This document shows, one piece after another, positions 1 through 6,918 of a DNA stretch of 10,131 bases. The DNA comes from a bacterium. GTDB taxonomy: Bacteria > Zhuqueibacterota > Zhuqueibacteria > Thermofontimicrobiales > Thermofontimicrobiaceae. The stretch covers positions 1 to 10,131 of the forward strand of contig JALOPY010000234.1 in the NCBI GenBank assembly GCA_025453735.1, read 5' to 3'. The position numbers and the translations under genes were made by a program. Position 1 is the first letter of the stretch. Each line of letters opens with the position of its first letter. The notes beneath the pieces are model-generated. The model was not told where the DNA came from, searched no databases, and saw nothing but the letters and a program-made list of their open reading frames with translations.

Positions 1-93
1 ACAATCAATGAATTAACCTGAACTAAGATTTTTCGGATAAAATGATATAAATAGAAAAACGTAAAGAAGAATTAGAATAAAAATGGCTCAACA

Positions 94-1152
94 ATGCAAA
101 ATAAAAAATACATTTTTCCAGAATACAAAAAACGAAACATCAAACAGCACTCCAAGATCATCGCCACAGCATCTTATTTTCCTGATAGAGTGGTGAGCAA
201 CCAGGATATTATTGCTGCCAATCAACTCCCTGTGACCGATGTCGTCATCCGAAAAACACTGGGTGTAGAACACCGAAGAATCGCAGATGAAGGCGTGGCA
301 GATTCGGATCTGCTGGTCAAAGCAGCGCAACGCTGTCTCGAAAAAGCGAAGATTAAACCCGAGCAGCTATCCAAATTATTAGTGACCAAATTCCTGGGCG
401 ACCGCATCTTGCCCATGACCGCTTCGATGGTGCAGCGGAAATTAAATTCCCAGGTTGCCTTTCACGCTGTGGATATCGAAGGCGGAATTAATTCGTTTTT
501 ACATGCCATCGATCTGGCGACCCGATACATCAGTACGACACAGGGAAAAGAACAGTATATTTTAATTTTATCAGGCGGAATTCATGTGACGCCAATTAGC
601 AAAACTGATCCGAGATTAGCCTTTCTGTTCGGCGATGGCGCTTCGGCGATTTTGCTGGCAGTTGCTGATGAACCGCATTTTCTGGCGTCGTATATTTACA
701 CCAATTACGAATATTATGATACAGCAGGCTCCCGTATGTTAAAAATGGATGAATGGGTATCTGAAAAAATTTATGATAAAGGCGAATACGAATTATTGTA
801 CAACCTTTATCGCATGGATAATTGGAAGGAATCACTCGATTTCTATTTGCAGGCAGCAGAAGTCACGAGGGAAAATCTGCTACAGGAAAGCGGCCTGACT
901 ATGAAGGATATCGACCTGGTATTGGTCACGGAGAATAACAAAAAGATCAGGGATCTGACGCTGGAAAAATTGGGTGTTCCTGAGGAGAAAAGTCTGACTG
1001 TCATCCACGAATATGGCAATACCATGTCGGCCATGCTGCCCATTTTGATGAATCAGGCTTTTTCTGAGGGCAGATTGAAACAAGGGATGAATATCATGCT
1101 GATTTCCCACGGCGAAGGCGCCAGTGGAGGAGGAATGATCTATCGAGTTTAG
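94..1152 (+). CDS. KAS III (FabH)-like protein lacking the catalytic Cys and His
   Basis: A 352-residue thiolase-fold protein of the ketoacyl-ACP synthase III family, slightly longer than typical FabH (about 320). The N-terminal signature IIATASYFPDRVVSNQDII, the DGASAILL segment, the YGNT motif and the Gly-rich C-terminus (HGEGASGGGMIYRV) place it there. Aligned with its paralogue at 1678-2718, the position of the nucleophilic Cys in ACSGF is Ile132 (DIEGGINSF). The His of the HQAN-type motif is Glu280 (VTENNK). The third catalytic residue, Asn309, is kept. It therefore should not form an acyl-enzyme or decarboxylate malonyl-ACP in the normal way. By analogy with PqsB in the PqsBC heterodimer it may be a non-catalytic partner of the downstream KAS III (inference). 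It is first of three co-oriented genes with an ACP between. Start: the Shine-Dalgarno is weak (purine-rich 64-69); the ATG at 83 is in another frame and soon closes. An internal start cannot be excluded. Confidence 0.88.
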   Translation: MQNKKYIFPEYKKRNIKQHSKIIATASYFPDRVVSNQDIIAANQLPVTDVVIRKTLGVEHRRIADEGVADSDLLVKAAQRCLEKAKIKPEQLSKLLVTKFLGDRILPMTASMVQRKLNSQVAFHAVDIEGGINSFLHAIDLATRYISTTQGKEQYILILSGGIHVTPISKTDPRLAFLFGDGASAILLAVADEPHFLASYIYTNYEYYDTAGSRMLKMDEWVSEKIYDKGEYELLYNLYRMDNWKESLDFYLQAAEVTRENLLQESGLTMKDIDLVLVTENNKKIRDLTLEKLGVPEEKSLTVIHEYGNTMSAMLPILMNQAFSEGRLKQGMNIMLISHGEGASGGGMIYRV

Positions 1153-1158
1153 TTTTTT

Positions 1159-1222
1159 GCCACGAAGGCACCAAGACTCAAAGATTTTTCTATCTTCCTT
1201 CGTGCCTTTGTGACTTAGTGGC
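1159..1222. repeat. 64-nt palindromic intergenic repeat with 8-nt periodicity
   Basis: The spacer between the first KAS III gene and the ACP gene is almost filled by this element, which starts 6 nt after the stop codon. The left arm reads as degenerate 8-mers (CACGAAGG, CACCAAGA, CTCAAAGA). The reverse complement of the right arm reads CACTAAGT, CACAAAGG, CACGAAGG. The ends GCCAC (1159-1163) and GTGGC (1218-1222) pair, and CACGAAGG (1161-1168) pairs perfectly with CCTTCGTG (1197-1204). The 8-nt period lets the arms pair in several registers. I recall similar GAAGGCAC-type intergenic elements from environmental genomes, but I name no family. Confidence 0.7.
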
Positions 1223-1255
1223 AGCTATTAAATTTCAATTAAAGGAACTTGAATT

Positions 1256-1525
1256 ATGGAAATTGACAAAAATGATTATGTCTATGTAACAGCCAAAAAA
1301 ATGATCAGTGATTATTTAAGATTGAAAGAAGATGAACTTCAACCTGATTCTCACATCGTGGATGACATCGGGGCGGATTCACTAGCGATTGTGGAATTGG
1401 GATTTCAAATATCAGAAAAATTTGGAGTGCCGCTGCTGGATACCAGTGATGATAAATTGGTTTTTAAGAATCTGGTTAAATACATCAAAGAAAATTCCAA
1501 AATGCAAATCCCAAATGACAAATGA
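1256..1525 (+). CDS. acyl carrier protein
   Basis: An 89-residue acidic carrier protein of the ACP/PCP superfamily. The phosphopantetheine attachment site is Ser42 in the DDIGADSLAIVELGFQI segment, matching the canonical DSL motif. Helix I (VYVTAKKMISDYLRL), the variable loop, helix II after the DSL serine and a C-terminal helix (FKNLVKYIKEN) are recognisable. The holo form would carry the acyl chain used by the flanking KAS III-like proteins. A good Shine-Dalgarno (AAAGGAA, 1241-1247) lies 8 nt before the ATG. The C-terminal tail, about ten residues ending MQIPNDK, is encoded within the left arm of an intergenic inverted repeat, so the native end was probably nearer KENSK and the tail is a by-product of repeat insertion (inference). 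It is dedicated to this cassette by position; it is not next to the usual fab genes, so it is unlikely to be the housekeeping AcpP. Confidence 0.93.
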   Translation: MEIDKNDYVYVTAKKMISDYLRLKEDELQPDSHIVDDIGADSLAIVELGFQISEKFGVPLLDTSDDKLVFKNLVKYIKENSKMQIPNDK

Positions 1526-1657
1526 ATCTCAAATCCGAATTTTTAATTTCCAAACCGAACGCGCTCTTTCAAAGGTTTCAAGCCTTTGAAAGGATCGGAA
1601 GTTTGGGAATTGGGGATTGAATATTGTTTGAATTTTGTTTTTTGTCATTTGGAATTT
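1492..1657. repeat. long imperfect inverted repeat covering the ACP 3' end and spacer
   Basis: A palindromic intergenic element with both arms rich in CCAAA-type words. CCAAATGACAAA (1511-1522) is perfectly repeated inverted at 1641-1652. AAATTCC (1492-1498) is inverted at 1651-1657. TTCCAAACCGA (about 1548-1558) has an imperfect inverted match in TCGGAAGTTTGGGAA (about 1595-1609). The centre is the 10-bp hairpin at 1566-1592. The left arm overlaps the last 11 codons of the ACP gene. It resembles the miniature palindromic repeats common between genes in FCB-group genomes; the family is not named here. Confidence 0.65.
1566..1592. repeat. perfect 10-bp hairpin at the centre of the long inverted repeat
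   Basis: CTTTCAAAGG (1566-1575) is followed by a 7-nt loop (TTTCAAG) and by the exact inverted copy CCTTTGAAAG (1583-1592). No T-tract follows on either strand, so it does not look like an intrinsic terminator. It may trim or stabilise mRNA between the ACP and KAS III genes. Confidence 0.7.
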
Positions 1658-1677
1658 AACAATTTGTTGAAAGGAAA

Positions 1678-2718
1678 ATGATGCTTTCCAAGTTACGATA
1701 TAAAGAAGCCAAGCCACTAAATATCGATCGTTATGCCAAAATTCTATCCACCAGCGTGGTCGTTCCAGACAAAGTGGTGACCAATGATGACATCATCAAA
1801 CGGTACGATCTGATTGCCACCGATCGGGCGGTGCAATTTGCCATTGGCATCAAGGAACGGCGCTGGGTGGATGAAAATACGCTGGTTTCGGATTTGCTGA
1901 CCGAGGCGGCACGACAATGCCTGGATCGTGCAGGAGTTGACCCCGAAAAGCTGGATCGGGTGATCTACACCAAGCTGATGGGCGACCAGATTGTGCCTGC
2001 CACCAGTATTGCGGTGTTGAAAAAGCTTGGCATCAAACGTGGCATTCCTGCGTTCGATATTCTGGCAGCGTGCAGTGGCTTCGCTCACCTCATCGATATG
2101 GCGATCCGTTATATTGATTCAGGCGATGATTACGTGCTCATTCTCGGCGGCGATGTGTCCAGTCGATTGGCAGATGCTCGAAACAAAAAGGACACCCGAA
2201 CCATCTTCTTGCAGGGCGATGCTGTCGTGGGCATGCTGCTCGGCGTTTCCGACGTCCAGCACTTTCTGGCGTCGTATCTTTATACCGACAATACCTATTT
2301 CGATTATTCGTACATCCCATTTGGCACGGAGCTATTGAATAAGACCAAAACTTTCGACAACGAAATGTTCAACATGCAAATGCCCGATGGCATGCTCGTT
2401 CACAATTCGGTGATCGATTCCTGTGAATTGGTGACACAGAAACTGCTGGCTCAAACGAACCTGACGCTGAACGATATCGATGTCTTCATTACCTGCGATC
2501 AGACCACGATGACCTGGGAAGCTCAATTGCAACGAATAAAATTTCCTAAAGAAAAGAGCGCCAGTCTGTTCCACAAGTACGGCAACACCGTAGCTGCCAT
2601 GAGCCTGATAAATTTGCATGAAATGATTGAAACGGGCAAATTAAAAAGAGGCATGACCGTGATTTTTATGGCGCACGGGGCAGGAGCGAGTGGGGGTGGG
2701 TTTGTGTTCAGATATTGA
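1678..2718 (+). CDS. KAS III (FabH)-like protein with catalytic Cys but Asp in place of His
   Basis: A 346-residue KAS III family protein and clear paralogue of the protein at 94-1152. The N-terminus KILSTSVVVPDKVVTNDDII, the nucleophile motif DILAACSGF (Cys132), FLQGDAVVGMLLG, YGNT with Asn303 and the Gly-rich GAGASGGGFVFRY end are all visible. The catalytic His of the HQAN motif aligns with Asp274 (TCDQTT), so the Cys-His-Asn triad is incomplete. A His just before YGNT (His299) also occurs in the partner (His305) and might substitute; this is speculation. Such an enzyme could still load an acyl group on Cys and transfer it. Whether it performs decarboxylative condensation is open. It follows the ACP gene by 152 nt of repeat. 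The Shine-Dalgarno AAGGAA (1671-1676) is too close to the ATG at 1678 and better spaced for the ATG at 1681; the two differ by one Met. A hairpin overlaps its stop codon. Confidence 0.9.
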   Translation: MMLSKLRYKEAKPLNIDRYAKILSTSVVVPDKVVTNDDIIKRYDLIATDRAVQFAIGIKERRWVDENTLVSDLLTEAARQCLDRAGVDPEKLDRVIYTKLMGDQIVPATSIAVLKKLGIKRGIPAFDILAACSGFAHLIDMAIRYIDSGDDYVLILGGDVSSRLADARNKKDTRTIFLQGDAVVGMLLGVSDVQHFLASYLYTDNTYFDYSYIPFGTELLNKTKTFDNEMFNMQMPDGMLVHNSVIDSCELVTQKLLAQTNLTLNDIDVFITCDQTTMTWEAQLQRIKFPKEKSASLFHKYGNTVAAMSLINLHEMIETGKLKRGMTVIFMAHGAGASGGGFVFRY

Positions 2719-2752
2719 CCGATTCCATCTACCAGAGGCAGATGGAATCGGT
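2718..2752. other. perfect 13-bp hairpin between convergent genes
   Basis: ACCGATTCCATCT (2718-2730), a 9-nt loop (ACCAGAGGC) and the exact inverted copy AGATGGAATCGGT (2740-2752). It starts at the last base of the upstream KAS III stop codon and lies 38 nt from the stop of the converging minus-strand gene. No T-run follows on either strand, so it is not a canonical intrinsic terminator. A role in ending or protecting the two converging transcripts is inferred from position only. Confidence 0.6.
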
Positions 2753-2790
2753 GGCCGATGCTTTACGACATCTATTCATGTTTTGCCAGA

Positions 2791-3054
2791 TCAAAGCAAC
2801 AGCACCATCTTTTTTGTTGCCTCAAATTTTCCTGCCTGTATTTTATAAATATAAACTCCGCTTCCGACAAATCGCTTTCGGTCATCAAATCCATTCCAGT
2901 TTGCACGATAATGACCTGGTTGCTTGATTTCATCAACCAAAGTAATTAGCTTTTGTCCCACAAGATTATAGATCATCAATTTTACCTGAGCTGCTTCTGG
3001 AACTGCATAGTGGATCGATGTCAATGAATTAAATGGATTGGGGTAATTTTGTAA
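2791..3054 (-). pseudogene. C-terminal type A-like (Por/T9SS, FlgD-like) sorting domain, out of frame with its gene
   Basis: This is the final segment of the secreted protein whose other parts lie at 3029-3628 and 3625-6687. Read from 3054, the frame gives LQNYPNPFNSLTSIHYAVPE, then VKLMIYNLVGQKLITLVDEI, then GVYIYKIQAGKFEATKKMVLLL. This is the typical linker plus beta-sandwich sorting domain on secreted proteins of FCB-group bacteria, which usually directs export by the type IX secretion system or surface anchoring. It has no start or Shine-Dalgarno of its own. An in-frame TGA (3055-3057) sits just before LQN, and the upstream piece runs out of frame through this stretch to a stop at 3029. 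A 2-nt loss or 1-nt gain close to 3045-3060 would account for the break. If real, the protein loses its sorting signal. Confidence 0.85.
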
Positions 3055-3628
3055 TCATTTCAAGAATATTGAAATTCGATGCGGAAATATCGTCCGAACC
3101 AATTTTTTCAAACAGAAATTTTATTACAAGCTCATCATCATTGAAAGGCTCGCTCGCAGCAAAAGCGACATGAATTAGTTCCGACGAAGCCGAAGCTTCG
3201 AGAATTGCAGTATCGTTTGACTGACTGTCTTTCCCACAGGAAACGAATTTTAGATTTTGGTGATTAAACTGCATTTTAAGCAAGCCTGAATAAGCCGCAT
3301 CATAAAATTTTATCGAGACAGGCAGGAGGAACTTCCCATCGCTCTGCTGCTCAAGAGCCGTAATGGAAATTTGAGTTTGCGCGCCCGATAAAGAAAAATC
3401 CTCGCTTCCCCAATTCCCCGAAACATCACCATATAAAATCCCCAGGTAATCCTGATTAATTCGATCGGTTTTTAATGGAGCATAGGTTCGGGAATTTGGA
3501 GCCAAGCTCCAATTTTCGTCGCTTATTTTGAAATCATGGAGCGTGAAAGTCCAATCCTTGCCAATGGGGAATTTAGCGTTCTGGTTCACGGTATGCCGCA
3601 AAATAAGCGCGGCATCATAAGGCGTCAC
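3029..3628 (-). CDS. second dockerin-like repeat plus cohesin-like domain (middle fragment of the split secreted protein)
   Basis: A 199-residue open frame starting at a GTG that overlaps the previous stop (GTGA). Residues 1-15 (TPYDAALILRHTV) are the second half of a dockerin-like pair whose first half ends the upstream fragment. Residues about 25-75 form a linker ending in YGDVSGNWG, another Asp/Gly calcium-loop-like motif. Residues about 83-190 (QISITALEQQ to KFLFEKIG) look like a cohesin-type beta-sandwich, with GLLKMQFNHQNLKFVS and a late strand ELVIKFLFEKIG. There is no signal peptide. The fragment makes sense only as a continuation of the protein at 3625-6687. Translational re-initiation at GTGA is possible, but the product would stay in the cytoplasm. 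The frame ends with residues (TKLPQSI) read out of phase over the sorting-domain linker. Confidence 0.75.
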   Translation of the reverse strand: MTPYDAALILRHTVNQNAKFPIGKDWTFTLHDFKISDENWSLAPNSRTYAPLKTDRINQDYLGILYGDVSGNWGSEDFSLSGAQTQISITALEQQSDGKFLLPVSIKFYDAAYSGLLKMQFNHQNLKFVSCGKDSQSNDTAILEASASSELIHVAFAASEPFNDDELVIKFLFEKIGSDDISASNFNILEMITKLPQSI

Positions 3629-6600
3629 AACTCCACTCCATTCCCGGTTACATCGCCAGCGATTTTTTGATATGGCGTTAAGCTTATTAATCCGACATAA
3701 TATTGAAGGATGGTGGATGCATCATACGGACTAATTGCCTGTCGGACATCATCACTCTTCTCTGGAAAAACAGAATAATTTCCCTCATTCAGATTTAAGA
3801 ATTCGTAATTACCGTCGCTCCCTGAAACGATTGAGTCGGTCTCATCCCCGGTCAATCGAATGATCGCCTTATCGATTGCAACATCTGGTGCGCCATAATA
3901 TTTCACTCTCCCCCGAATATCAGGTTGGTTTATCACCTGCAAATCTACTGGCACCAGGATCGCTGGCTGCTCCCCATCATTACTTGCAATATGGATATCT
4001 CCAAAATATTTTCCGATTGCAAGCGTATCCTGTTCAACAACAGAGCTAATGATAACTTCAATCACCTGATTTGTTCGAGGAGCAAGAGTTCCTGAGACCG
4101 GATCAAACTGAATCCAGCTCGGTTTGTCAATGTCTCCAAAAACCGCAATTTCATCGAGCGCAATATCGGCATTATCACTCGCCACAACGTTGAAAGCGAG
4201 TTTAACATTCGTCTTACCTCGATATGCCGAAAGATCGATGATTGAATAATACCACACAAAATCTTCCCAGACCCCAATATCTCCAAAAGTCCAGAGCGTC
4301 TGCCAGGTTCTGCCATCATCGATGCTTGCTTTCACAAACAAATCGCCATTATCATTTGGATTAACATGCCAGAAATAGCTGCTCAACCACCAGAAACTCA
4401 TCGCAGGATTGCTGATGTTTGAAAAATCCAGAGCGGGAGTTATTAGCCATTCATCGAGATTAAGTCCCCAACTGCACACTGCGCTATATTTGCCCGAAAA
4501 AATATAATTAGATGCGTCGCTGTCCCAATGGGCAGGCAATGATCCACCAGGACTGCTGGGACCATCGATTTTTTTCCACCCTGCAGGCGGCATCGCTCCT
4601 GCCTCAAATCCTTCATATAATATTAATCCACTGTTGCTTGAAGAAGATGATTTTTTCGCTGAAAACTGAGGCGCTGGCATCGAGCTAAAATTTGACGCTG
4701 AATGCCTATCTGCCGCAAAATAGCTCTTTAGATGCGTTTCGGTACTGGGCAGCAATTTTGGCATCCTGTCCTTCATCATCTTTAAGATTGACGAAGGCTC
4801 CCAGGCCAGATGATAATTTAGATTGCTGCCGCCGGTGTTTTCAATGATGATCTGCCGGATTGTCGATTTTCCTTTTTCCAATAAAGCGTGTATCGAATCG
4901 GGTGAAACTGAGATCCTTGGAGCGATAGAAACAAGGTAGCTCGCTGCGCTGTACGCGTCAATTCGTCCCTGTCCAAAGGTATTGTCGAATCCGGGATTCC
5001 CCAGGTCAATTGCAGTGCTATTCATTATATTTGAAAGCTGCTTCGCATTGAAATCTGGCGTAATTTCTCCAAGCAGCGCCGCAATCCCGGCAGTATGCGC
5101 CGCCGCGGCTGATGTTCCATAAAATGGATTGGCAAAATAGCCCAACTGACCCACCTTTGTGCTGACCCCATCGATACCGCAATGATCGGGTTTCGCACGA
5201 TCGACAAACGTTGTGGGATTTCCGTTGGCATCGTAGGCAAAGATACGTGTTGGGCCGTGACTGCTGGTTGGTTCAATAATATCATTTCCCAAATCTTTGG
5301 CATCAATGGCAGCAACCGAGAGACAATTTTGCGCAGCCGCATGTCCATAGATGGCTCCATCATTTCCGATGTATTGCTGCGGCGTCACCCCCGCGCCAAA
5401 TGTATAAAGTGAAAGGTTTCGCGTTTTTCCACTGAAATTTTTGATACAGATATGTATGTTTATTGCGGTGGATTTGGAGTTTTTATAAACGATCTTTTCC
5501 ACAGGATCATCGTTTCCATCCTGGGTATCAGTGCTGGAAGCTAATTCGAGCGTGAGTTGCTCGTTGTAGATATAAAGGTCATAGTCATCACTCGATTTCC
5601 CGAATTGATTGTTCCATTGCAGGACCGCCGTAATTTCCGCACCGGCTGAAAGCTGAATATTGATCGTTTCGTCGTTAGATGCAAAATTCTGCCAGCCGTC
5701 ATTATCATTATCAGTAAAATCCTGTTCATAATGATCGAGTTGTTCATTCCCCGCGGCGCTGATATAAATTATGTTATTGTTGCTGACAAGATCATCAACT
5801 GTTTGGGCGATAACGCCATCTTCATAAACCGGCTCCAGGGGAAAAAGCATATCATCGCAAATGATCGTGCAACCTGCATTTTTTAGCAGGGTGATATTAT
5901 TGATAAAATCAGTTTCGCTATTGCCTCGATCAGCAAACGCCAGGCTAGCCCCGGGCGCGATGTCATGAATTATTTCCAAAATGGCAGTGCCTTCATCGCC
6001 ACTGAATCGATTGTTCATAATTTCAATCGCAGGCGGCAGATCGTGGCTGGCTTGCGAATTTGCCAAATGATCGATCCCTGTTGAAATTACACCAACTTTT
6101 TGTCCTGATCCATCAAGACGAAAAGCTTGTCTTGCAATATTTGCACGAAGGATTGCATCGCCTTCAGTTACTACATCACCGCTCATGGCGATAGGCTGGT
6201 CTGCCGGGCGGATGTGAAAAATTTGCTCAAGCTGTGCAATTTTTTCAATTTGGTTGAGCGGCGCCCATCCGGAAATTTGGTGGAGATTCGGAGCGATTTT
6301 AAAATTTTCTGTGCTCGATTCAATTTCGAAGGCTCTTGCTGTGAGAGCAGCAATCAGCGAATAATTGATTTCAGTAGCTCGCAATATCACATGAATATTC
6401 CCGTGGGAATTGGTTTCCAGCGAAGATGCCGGGGTGTAATCGTAAACTTGATTCGTTTCACCCAGTCCAGACACTGATTTTATTAACTGTATTTCATCAA
6501 AGATTCGAGAACTGATCTTTCGAAGCTGGCTGGAAACCTCAAGCTTATTCTTCTTGTATCGTTCAGCTTCTTGCTGAAGTTGGGAAGGTAAATCCTGACC

Positions 6601-6687
6601 TGCAACTATTGTGTGCGATGAAATTATGTGAATGCTTGCAAATAGAAGTAAATAGGCCAAACGCAGCAAAGAAATGTTATGTCTCAT
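3625..6687 (-). CDS. secreted S8 (subtilisin-like) multidomain protein, main fragment
   Basis: About 1020 residues (numbered from the upstream GTG at 6696). The chosen start is ATG 6685-6687 because GGGGGTGA (6693-6700) lies 5 nt before it; GTG 6694-6696 falls inside that site. Order: signal peptide to about 34; charged helical segment 35-75; S8-like domain about 198-585; Ig-like start 592-632; choice-of-anchor J-like domain about 690-855; Ig-like end 858-920; carboxypeptidase-regulatory-like domain 925-978; dockerin-like half 988-1020. In the S8 domain the nucleophile Ser529 (YGTSAAAAHTAG) and oxyanion Asn317 (SAAGN) are present. The catalytic Asp region reads VGVISTGID (Ser205-Thr206) and the His position is Glu235 (DEGTAILEIIHDIAPGA), a divergent subgroup. 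A beta-rich insert (about 320-435, DDYDLYIYN) sits before the Ser. Peptidase activity is uncertain. The frame stops at 3625 after a 5-bp duplication; the rest of the protein continues out of frame. Confidence 0.85.
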   Translation of the reverse strand: MRHNISLLRLAYLLLFASIHIISSHTIVAGQDLPSQLQQEAERYKKNKLEVSSQLRKISSRIFDEIQLIKSVSGLGETNQVYDYTPASSLETNSHGNIHVILRATEINYSLIAALTARAFEIESSTENFKIAPNLHQISGWAPLNQIEKIAQLEQIFHIRPADQPIAMSGDVVTEGDAILRANIARQAFRLDGSGQKVGVISTGIDHLANSQASHDLPPAIEIMNNRFSGDEGTAILEIIHDIAPGASLAFADRGNSETDFINNITLLKNAGCTIICDDMLFPLEPVYEDGVIAQTVDDLVSNNNIIYISAAGNEQLDHYEQDFTDNDNDGWQNFASNDETINIQLSAGAEITAVLQWNNQFGKSSDDYDLYIYNEQLTLELASSTDTQDGNDDPVEKIVYKNSKSTAINIHICIKNFSGKTRNLSLYTFGAGVTPQQYIGNDGAIYGHAAAQNCLSVAAIDAKDLGNDIIEPTSSHGPTRIFAYDANGNPTTFVDRAKPDHCGIDGVSTKVGQLGYFANPFYGTSAAAAHTAGIAALLGEITPDFNAKQLSNIMNSTAIDLGNPGFDNTFGQGRIDAYSAASYLVSIAPRISVSPDSIHALLEKGKSTIRQIIIENTGGSNLNYHLAWEPSSILKMMKDRMPKLLPSTETHLKSYFAADRHSASNFSSMPAPQFSAKKSSSSSNSGLILYEGFEAGAMPPAGWKKIDGPSSPGGSLPAHWDSDASNYIFSGKYSAVCSWGLNLDEWLITPALDFSNISNPAMSFWWLSSYFWHVNPNDNGDLFVKASIDDGRTWQTLWTFGDIGVWEDFVWYYSIIDLSAYRGKTNVKLAFNVVASDNADIALDEIAVFGDIDKPSWIQFDPVSGTLAPRTNQVIEVIISSVVEQDTLAIGKYFGDIHIASNDGEQPAILVPVDLQVINQPDIRGRVKYYGAPDVAIDKAIIRLTGDETDSIVSGSDGNYEFLNLNEGNYSVFPEKSDDVRQAISPYDASTILQYYVGLISLTPYQKIAGDVTGNGVEL
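3630..3639 (-). repeat. 5-bp tandem duplication causing a frameshift
   Basis: On the minus strand GGAGT occurs twice in a row (3639-3635 and 3634-3630), inside the calcium-loop motif of the dockerin-like region. Removing one copy turns GDVTGNGVEL-stop into GDVTGNGVVTPYDAALILR, the expected sequence, and joins the 3625-6687 and 3029-3628 frames. Confidence 0.8.
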
Positions 6688-6918
6688 TTTCGTCACCCCC
6701 AGAAGAGGATTCTATATTCTGTTCATTTTTTTTAAAATAAAAAACAATGATCAAACATACAATAAAATTTTTTATAATTTTGGAGCAGGAACGTTCATTC
6801 GATGATGCTTGATTTTCGTTGCAATGGAATCCAACATCACCCGGAAAGAAATTGACAATTCGACTCTGCAAATATTGAACCAGAAAAAGCAGAATAAAAA
6901 TGAAGGGAAGTCATTTTG

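Noticed and set aside
1..93. Promoter for the KAS III cassette.
   Set aside because: AT-rich with a TATAAA-like word near 47, but no convincing spaced partner, and the true operon start may lie outside the window.
1159..1222. Intrinsic terminator between the first KAS III gene and the ACP gene.
   Set aside because: The T-run lies before the stem rather than after it, the arms are imperfect, and the downstream genes appear to belong to the same cassette.
1389..1589. Second plus-strand frame overlapping the ACP gene.
   Set aside because: It is a shadow of the ACP frame extended into the repeat; the ACP itself has the DSL motif and a good ribosome site.
6677..6871. Possible small minus-strand membrane protein just upstream of and overlapping the S8-like gene.
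   Set aside because: It would need a TTG start without a Shine-Dalgarno, has no recognisable family features beyond a short hydrophobic stretch, and runs over the ribosome site of the real gene.
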